A stretch of 64,000 bases of DNA, from the NCBI GenBank assembly GCA_016706425.1, contig JADJJR010000001.1, positions 1,736,001 through 1,800,000 of the forward strand, given 5' to 3'. Each line of letters begins with the position of its first letter. The stretch's first letter is position 1. The notes beneath the pieces were generated by a model. That model did not search any database, had not been told where the DNA came from, and saw only the letters and a program-made list of their open reading frames with translations. The position numbers and the translations under genes were made by a program. Source of the stretch: Elusimicrobiota bacterium. GTDB lineage: Bacteria; Elusimicrobiota; Elusimicrobia; FEN-1173. Positions 51,401-60,400 of this stretch are shown here, piece by piece.

Positions 51401-54400
51401 GTGTCAACACATCAAGACCCAGCAGAGCGCCTTCATGCGTCATAATCCAGGTCTTGCCTTCGGAATCGACAAGAACAGCCCCTAAAATTCGGCTTTCGTC
51501 GCCCAGGGTCAACCGAGCTCGGTCCACCTTATATTCTTTCCCATCCAATTGAAGCGTCGCGTCACGGACTTCAAAAAGATTGTCCCCACGGGGGATGAGG
51601 TGATCCGCCGAATTCCCGCGAACTATCAAGGCGCCGTTCTTAAGGCCCAAATCGGTGCCCGCGAAGACGACCCCGCCGCGCGGAGCGTTTTCGGCCTGTA
51701 ATGCAGCCGCTTCCGGGGTGCTGGTCAACCGGACCAATGCCTTCCTCGCAAACGGCTGTCCCAACGTGTCGAAGAATTCGCCGAGGTTCGCGCGGATTTC
51801 CGATAGCATGGTGAAGGGTGTCATGACGGCCGCTTTGAACGCGTCAAAGATGGCGACAGGACCAAACCTTTCTGTGTCAAATACGGCCTGGATTCCCTTG
51901 CTCATCCGGCCCACCAGCGTGCCCACCAAACCGGACATTTCCTGGACCACCATGCCACGCAGGCGGCGCTCCAATTCAGTTCCGCCGGAACCATTCGCCG
52001 ATTTGGCGTATTCCTCCATGATGAAAGTCTTGATCGCGTTGGAAACCGCCGCTCCTTCTACACCGATGACACCAGCGCCTGCAGTCCCTTGAATAGCTGA
52101 GCCGACAATCACCCAGGTCGTTCTTTGATTTTCAGGCCCAAAATTCAGGCCCAATTGGCGAACAAGCTCCCCGCCCCCGACAATCAGAGCCCCTACATCG
52201 AAGCCCGAACCGCCTTTCGATCCACCGGGAGCCCCAGCCTTGGCCACAAGACCGTTAACCGCCGCAATGGCTCCCACTTGGAACATGGTTTTTAAATCCG
52301 CTCCACCAGCGGCAGCAACACCCAGACTGGTTCCGACGTTAAGAAGAACTTGGCCTGATTTCGCCATATTGAACGCATCTGAAAGACCGGCCGTTAAAAC
52401 GGTAGCGCCAAAATTGGCCGCCATCATTCGACTGCCGTGGGCCTGTTCTCGATCAGCGTGGGCCTCAAAATCATTTATTGAAATCCCCTGGCGACCCGCC
52501 TGCCAAGCCGTCATTATTGCCGCCCCAAGAATCGGCGAACCAACAAAGCTAACAACCACGGAGACAACAGCAACGGCGATGTCCGACACCTGCATCATCT
52601 TATCGCCGAAGTTTTGGCCCATCATATAGGACTTCTCTTCCAGCGTGCGGGTTTGGGCTTTGGTTTTCTCTTCATCAACGCGGCCATCGGCCTTGTAAGC
52701 CATGGTTTGATCGACGACGTTGTGCGAATACATCTTTTGTCCGCCCAGCCAGTTGGCGGCCGCACCGCCCAGCCCCACCGCGGCGCCCACCGCGATCGCG
52801 ACCAAAAGTCCCACACCCGTCACCGCCAGTAAAGCCCCCACCACAAGACCACCGAGCCCCCCTAAAAACCCGCCGCTGGATTTGGGCAGGGTCAGCTTGG
52901 AGTCCGTGGTGCGTCGGACGTCTTTCACGCGGCCTTGGTCGTCGAAGGATTTGACAACGGTCTCCGTGCGCGTCCAGGTTTTGTTGATGTCGTTCCGTTC
53001 ACTGGTGACCACCGTGTGCACCTGCCGGCCGAAGCCGTCGTATTCCAGGACCTCCACGTCGCTTACCGTGGTCACGGCGCCGGTGGTCCAGGCCGATTTC
53101 ACTTTTCTCTTCAAGCCGGATTGGCCCTGTTTGTAATATTGGTATCGCTCCACCTGCGTGGAGATCAGCTTGTATCCCGTCACGCGCCCCACGTCGTCGT
53201 AGCGCATGTTCTTTTGGTAATGGTCGAGCCGAATGCCCGCCGCTTGAACCGTTTTTTCTTTGTGCGTCCCCGTGCCGAAGGCCCGCACGCGCATGCCCGA
53301 CATCGATGTGCCGCCGTTGGAATATTCGTAGGTGATGGCCACGGCCGCGCGGCCGGTGGTCCAGTCTTCGCTCAAGCCGGCGATCCCCCCGCCGCCCGCG
53401 CCTTCTTCCAACGCTTTTTGGACGGTGGCGAACCCCGTGACAATCAGCCCCTTCTCTCGTTTTCGTGTGGCGACGCGAACGGATTCCGTGGCGCCCCACA
53501 CGCGGTCGCTCAGGGTCAGGGCCAACCGGCCCAGGGCGTCATAGGAATTGCGGACGTTAAAATCTTTGTATTGCAGTTTGCGGACGCCGTTGTTGACCTC
53601 GTAGACGGCGGCGTTGAACGTGGCCAGCCGCCCCAAACCGTCGTAGCCCGCGCCGGTGGTGACGCGTTCGTCCACCGTGGTCCGATCGTTGGATTGGGTG
53701 GTCTCGGTCCAGCCCACGCGCTGGCCTTTGTCGTAAGAAATATTGTCCGTGGTGGACGTGGTGATCTTATAAGGCGCTTGGCTGTCCGCCCAGGTGATGG
53801 TCTTTTCGCTCGTCGACCGCCCCAACGCGTCGTAGGTGAACTCTTGGCTTTGGGAAAACGTGCGCGCAAACCGCGTTCCGTCGCCGTTCAGTCCCTTTTC
53901 GAACACGTTGCTCAAGATCATGGCCAAGCGGCCGCCGCCGTCATAGGCCAACCATTGGTCGGTGATGGTCGTGTTGTCGCCCCGGTGGGCGGTGACGGTC
54001 TGCGCCAGGGCCCGGCCGAAGGGGTCAAAGACGGTGACGGCGTTTTCGGTGCGGTCGTGGCTTTCCAGGATGGCGGCTTCTTTTTTGCGGTAGGAGATGA
54101 GGGACTCGCAATAACGCCGATGGACGCCGCCGCCGTGGAAGAATTTTGAATAAACGATTTCTGCGCCTTCGGCTTTGAGCTTCGCCAGGGCGTTCGCAAA
54201 CTGTTGCCCGTACCACCAACCGGTTCCCTTGCCCACCCACCCTTTGGCGAGAACCAAGTCCACCACCACATCTTTATACCCGTGCCCGGCCTTGTCCGTC
54301 ACGGAGTCGTTATAGGCCTGCCGCCCCTGCGCGTCGTAGGCCGCCGCCAACAACCGGGTGGACCAGATTCCTTCCAGGCCGGTGTCGGCCACCAGTTGGG

Positions 54401-57400
54401 TCCCTTGGCCGTTGGCCAGGTCGCCGGCCATCAGCCGCTCGGTCACCTTGGCCAAAAGGCCCTTGTCGCCCAGCAGGGCCGACCCGCCTTTGATGGTCAC
54501 CGTTTGCCCGCCCACCACTTGGCCGAGTCCGTTGAATTGCGTGCCCAAGGCCCCCACGATTTCGTCCCGACCCGCGTTATCGCGCACGCGCTCTAAGGCC
54601 GTGACCGACCGGCCGAACTCGTCATATTCCAGCGCCACCGGGGTGTAAGTGCTCTCCAAGTCTCCTTCTTTAACCACTTTTTTATAGTCGACCAGATTGC
54701 CCACCCCGTCATAGGCCATGCCGGTTTGTTCAATGACCCGATGGACACGGTGGTCCACGCCCGCCGCCAGGGAGTATTCGTCGTAGGTTGTGGACTGGTC
54801 GATCACCCGGCCGTCGCGGCCGTAGGTCGATTGCACGGCCGAAACGGTCTTCAATGCCCCCACCAGCGTGGTTTGGGTGGTGTGGGTGGCGCGGTTCCAG
54901 GTATCAAATTTGTCCGTCTCCATGATCTCGGTGGAATAGCTGTCGAGCGCGGCGCCCGTGACGGGGTCCACCCCCGAGCGGTGAACCCGCTCGCGGGAAC
55001 CCACCGTCCGGCCCGACGTGTCGTAGCGAATATCTTCCAAGGAGACCCGCTCGGTGATCAACGCGCCCTGTGTGCTTCGATTGAGCGTGCGGCGGACGCG
55101 GCCCGCGGCGTCGAAAGCCAGCACTTCGTTGTAGTTGTTGAAGCGGCGAACTTTGCCCCCCGCCTCTTCGCGCCCGTCCACCCAGGTTTTGGTTTGTCGC
55201 CCGGCCGTGTCGTAACCGTAGGTGTAATTTTTGGTCTCGGTGGAAAAGGCCCCGTCCGACAACCGTGTTTTGGTGCTGATCTCTTGGGCCACCAGCTGGC
55301 CGAACAGGTTATACACCAATCCCGACTCGGTTTTGGACCGGGTGATGGACTCGGTGCCGTCGGTGTTCCATTCCGTCACTTCGGTGGTCGGGAAGGTGGT
55401 CCGCCCCTGGGCGTCCACCACCGGCGCGCCCACGGACCGTTCTTCGGTCTTTTGGCCGTTGGCGATGTTCCATTGAGCATAGGAGGTCAAACGGGCGCCG
55501 GCCCCGTAAACACCGCTCCAGAAGGATTCCGTGATGTCGCCCAAAGCGTCGCGGGTTTTGGTGTGGCTCTCGATGAGCCGGCCAAAGGCGTCGTATTTGC
55601 GATCCGCCTCGTCCCAGGTTTCCCGAGTTTGGCCGTTTTCGGTGCGAGACGTCCGCTGTCGGAGAGCCCGGCCTTGTTCGTCGTATTTCACTTCGAGGAT
55701 GCGGTCGGTGCCGGCGCGGAACAGGACGGCCGCGCCGTCCCGGCCCGACTCCACGGTCTTCACCGTTGACCCGATCACCTGTCCCGCCGGGTTGTAGGCC
55801 ATGGCGCTGGATTCAAACACCGTGTGCCAGGCGCCATTGGCCCCGGTTTTGGATGTCACCCGCAGGGAGGCCGTCGCCTCGCCCCGGGCGTTGAAGGAGC
55901 GATTCCACAGCGCCGTCGTGGACCGATCGCCCGGCGCGGCGGCGAAATCCCCGCCGGCGGCGTTCCAACGGTCGAGGGAAGTCGTTAAATTATTGGTGAG
56001 AGAGAAGACGACGCGCCCCAGCGCGTCGGTACGGGAATGGCCCAGGTCCTCCGCCACCGTCACCTGGCCGTCTTTGATTTGCGTGCGACGCGAATGCCGG
56101 GGACTGCCGTCGATGCCAAAGGAAAAGTTTTCATTAATGATTTGAATCTCGCCGGAATAACCGGAGGACGGGTCCCGCAGGCGCACGTCGCTCTTGATCA
56201 GCCGACCCGCGGCGTCGTAGGTGGCGCCCACCAACCGCTCCACCACGTCCGGCTTTCCCGCTTCGTGGGTGGTGCGCTCGTAAGCAATCACCTGGCCCCG
56301 GGCGTCGTATTTGAAGCCTTGGGTCGATTGCGTCGTGCGACGGACCGATGTTTCCCCGCCTTGGCGGGAAATTTCCAACGTGTCGATAGACTGGGCCACG
56401 GCCCGGCCCGCCGCGTCTTGGGTTTGGGCCCCCACGCGGGACACGGTCAATCGGCCATCGGTCGCCAAGCCGAAGGCCGCCCGGCGGGCCTCATCGGTGT
56501 CCGCGGCCAAAGCCCCCTGGGCGGCGCGGCGCAGGGCGTCAAAAGTCGCGGCCGATCCGCTCCCCAAAATCACGCCCCGCCAAGAAATCGACACGCCGTC
56601 GGGACGATTTTCATCCAACCGGGCAAACCGTTCGCTGTCGGCCAAGCGCGTGCGCACCCGGCTCCCCGCTGACATTCCGGCCAACGTTTGCGTTGTTCCA
56701 TTGAGCGCGGCCTCGCCCTTCTCCAGCAACGTTTCCCAGAACCCCGCCGGGATCTTGGTGGCGGCGCCGTTCAACCACACGTCGGCGCCCGACAGATCTT
56801 TGACCCACTCCGCCTTTTGCGCGTCCAACTCGGCCGTGGCCTCGGCCAGCCGACGCGTTTCCTCCGCCGCCAGCCGGGCTTTTTCTTTTTCCGCGTCGGA
56901 CGTGGTTTTTGACAAATCGTCTTCGGCGAGTTTTGCCGCTTCCTCAAATCCCTTTTCGGCCTCGGTAATATCGGCGAGTTTTGCATCGTGCACCGCTAAG
57001 CTTTTTACCGCACCCGCCAAGTCTTCACTCACCTGTTTAAACTTCTTGGCCGTGTCGGCCAAGGTGGAAAGCTTGGCGACCGAGGCCAGCAGCCCGGCTT
57101 GAGCGGCGCTGTTGTAGCCAACGATCGGTTCCCGCACGTCCGCGCGGGTTGGTGAACGTTCGATGCTCCGATATAGAGGGAATATTTTTTTGAGGTTGTT
57201 TGGATCGAAGTGGTTTCGCAACGTGGACAGCGCAACGTCCAACGAATCAATATCAATCTCATCGCCGGTGGGGATCGTGGCCAAGAGCTTTTCACCCTTG
57301 TTGTTGTTCCAACCCCCAATTCCCCCTCCGTAAAACGGCGGCGCTGGGTCTTCCACTTCCGCCAGGGATTTTTTTGACTCTTCCACCCAACCCCGGTAAT

Positions 57401-60400
57401 TCCGGTCGTCGCGGTAAACCAGCGTTCGCTCAGTGTCGCGGCGCACGTAGGTCCGAACTACCCGGCCGTCGTCTCGAACGCGGATGACGGCGTACCAACG
57501 GGAATCCACCACGGTGGCCTTGTCACCCGGGGCAACCGACACCGTTCGTCCCCGCGCGTCGTGGCGGGTCGTGGGCGGCAAAGGCGCCAACTTCTCCCCC
57601 GCCAGCGCCACAAACAAATCCGTGCCCAGAAGACTGTTGATGGCCTTTTGAGCGGCGTCCTTGGCCGCCCGGGCCGCCGCTTCGGCCGCGGTGGCTTTGT
57701 CAAACGCGTCTTGAAGGGGTTCTCGGGAGGATTTTAATAGGGCTAATTTCTCCTGGGCCATTTGAAGGTCGGCCGAGGTTTGATCCAGGACAGTCAGGGC
57801 CGAAGCGATCAATCTGTCCTGCTTTTCCATAAGCTTCGCCGTCTCTTCTTTTATACCGTCAATGGCTTCAAGGCGTTGAGCAGCCATCGATCGCGGCAAA
57901 ACTTTTTCCAGCCCCAGTTCGGTGAAAACGTTTCCGCGCACCAGCCGTTCACCCTGGCGGGAGACCACAGCGCCTTTGGCGTCGTACTCAAACTCTTCGT
58001 TCAGGTCGATCTCCACGCGGCCCATCACTTGGACCGCGTCGGCCGCCAGCCGGTCCACCAGCGCGGAACGTTTCTCGGCGGAAAGCCCCGCCCAATCCAA
58101 GGCGCGCGTGGGCGGGTTTCCGCCCGCCGCGGGGGCGGCGCCGTCGAGCAATTCTTCCAACCCTTCACCCTCGAAACGAACTTCCCGATAGATGGACCGG
58201 CCCAGAGCATCGTAGGAATATTTGTCGCGGAAGATCTGGCTCACCTTTTCCCCGTCCAACACGCGGGCGGCGTAGCTGGCGAGGCGGGCGGAGTCTCCCT
58301 CATAAGTGACGCGAATCTCCGATTCCACCGGCTTTTCCGGGGCCGCCATGGAACGGGTTTCCTCGACCCAAGAGACGGCCCTCCCCAGAGCGTCGAAGTT
58401 TTTGGCTTTGGTGCGCGTCACGGCCAGGCCTTGGTCGAACACCCCCAAAGTTTTGGCGGCGGGGACAAGCCCGAGCGGCACGTCGGCCTCCGCCACGCCG
58501 CCGGCCTTTTCCGAAACGGCGCGCACCAATTTTTCGACATCGGCCGCGGACAGGGCGGGTGGCGCTTCGCCCGGCGCGCCCAGCCAGCGCGCGACGGAAT
58601 CCACAAACCCTTTCGTGGGGTCGGCGATGTTTTCCTTGAGCCAGGCGGCCACCTCCGCCGACAACCGGGCGGTGTTGGCCACAAGCCGTTCCAACCCGGC
58701 CACCAGGTTCCGCCCGGCCTGGGCCAAGTTCGATCCGCTGAAAATGTCGGCGATGCGCCGCAGGGCGTCTTTCAACCGCGACACCTCGCCGCTGGCCGTT
58801 TCGCCGTCCAGGAACCGCCCGGCCGCGTCGTAGCGCATGTTGCGCACCGCCGTCTTTTGGCCTTTGTCCGGGTTGGCGGAATCGAACACCGTTTCATCGT
58901 ACCCCCGCGTCATTCCTTTGCGGTGGCCGTCGCCGTCCGCGTCGTAATAGGAAAGGCCTTCGCGCCATCGCGAGAGGGTCGCCTCTTTGGTGACTCCGTT
59001 TTCGGTCAGGGTGATGGTTTGGTCGTCGCGGAATTCCACCTGTCGGCCCTTGTCGTCGTAGGCGCCCTTCCAGTCGGAGACCGTGGTCTCCACCGCGCCG
59101 CCGACGTAGGTCTTGGTGGTCGTTTGGCGGTAAGAGACTTCCTGGCCGTTGCCGTTGTGGGCCCGGGCGGCGTGGTCGATGGTGAAATCGTTGATGTACT
59201 TTCCGTTTTCAAAGGATTTCCCGACTTCCGTAAACCCCAGGGATCGGCCCGCCGCGTCCACGCCCTTCGTGGCCCAATGGAAAACGTCTTTTTTCTCGCC
59301 GTTTAATTTGGCGCGATCAAAGGACAACAACTCGCCGGTCAATCCGTAATTCAATCCCGTGTCTTGGTAGGAATAATTTCCCTCGGTGGCGTTCCAGCCG
59401 GAGGTCGATCGGCCCGTCGCCTGCCCCAAGGCGTTGAACCCTTGGGTGGTGGTCTCTTCGCGAAAGGAGCCCTGGCCGTTATAGCCTTCCCGGGTGGTCT
59501 TCACTTCGCGCCCTTGGGCGTCGTAACCGGCCGTCACATCGGCGTTGCTGTAGGAGCCGTTGTTCCAACCGTCCTCATGGCGTTTGTACGCGCGGCCAAA
59601 TTCGTCGAATTGGACGCCGGTCGTCTCCACATCGCTCACCCCGGCGGCGCCCTGGGAGGAGGTGCGGTAATCGACGGCGCGGCCGTTAATATCGAAGACG
59701 CTGTTGCGCGTGGTGTTTTCAAAAGAAACCCCGTCCCGTTCCCCCGCCGAGGTCGACTCGACCACGCGACCCGCCCCGTCAAACACCGTGCGCCAGGTAG
59801 AGGACGACCGCGTCGACAGCCCCGGCCCGGTGGTGGACGACGATTCATGCCCGCCAATGTTCCGTCCCAGGAGGTCGTAGCGCATGTGGGCCTTAAACGT
59901 ATCGTCGGTTTTCACCGAGAGGCCGGGCTGAGTTGATTTTTCCCGGGATTGGACGGTCTGCCCCAGGGCGTCCGTCGCCAACTCCGTGGCGTTCACCCTT
60001 GTGGTCACGCCAAAGGCGTTGGTGGTTTCCTCCGCATAACCGGACAACTCGCCGTTGCCGTAATAGTGGTTGACCCGGCGCGTGGTGGTGCGCGCTTTGG
60101 GGGCCGCGGCGTCCACGGACGATTCCTCATAGGCCAGGGGCCGGCCCGCCCAATCCACCTCCACACCCGTTCGGGTTGTCGTGGAGCGGTTTTCTTTGAT
60201 GAGGGCGCCCGTCGCGTCATAGGCCTGGGACGTTCGGTTGTCGGTGCGCTCCCCCAGAGAACCGAACAAGCTTTCGACCGTGTCCCGCGAGTGAACCGGG
60301 CGAGCGCCCCAGGTCCCGGTCGTTTCCACGGTGGAGCGGGTTTGGGTAGCGCGGCCGCTGTCAAAAGCCCCGCCGAAACTGGTTTCCACGGACGTCAAAT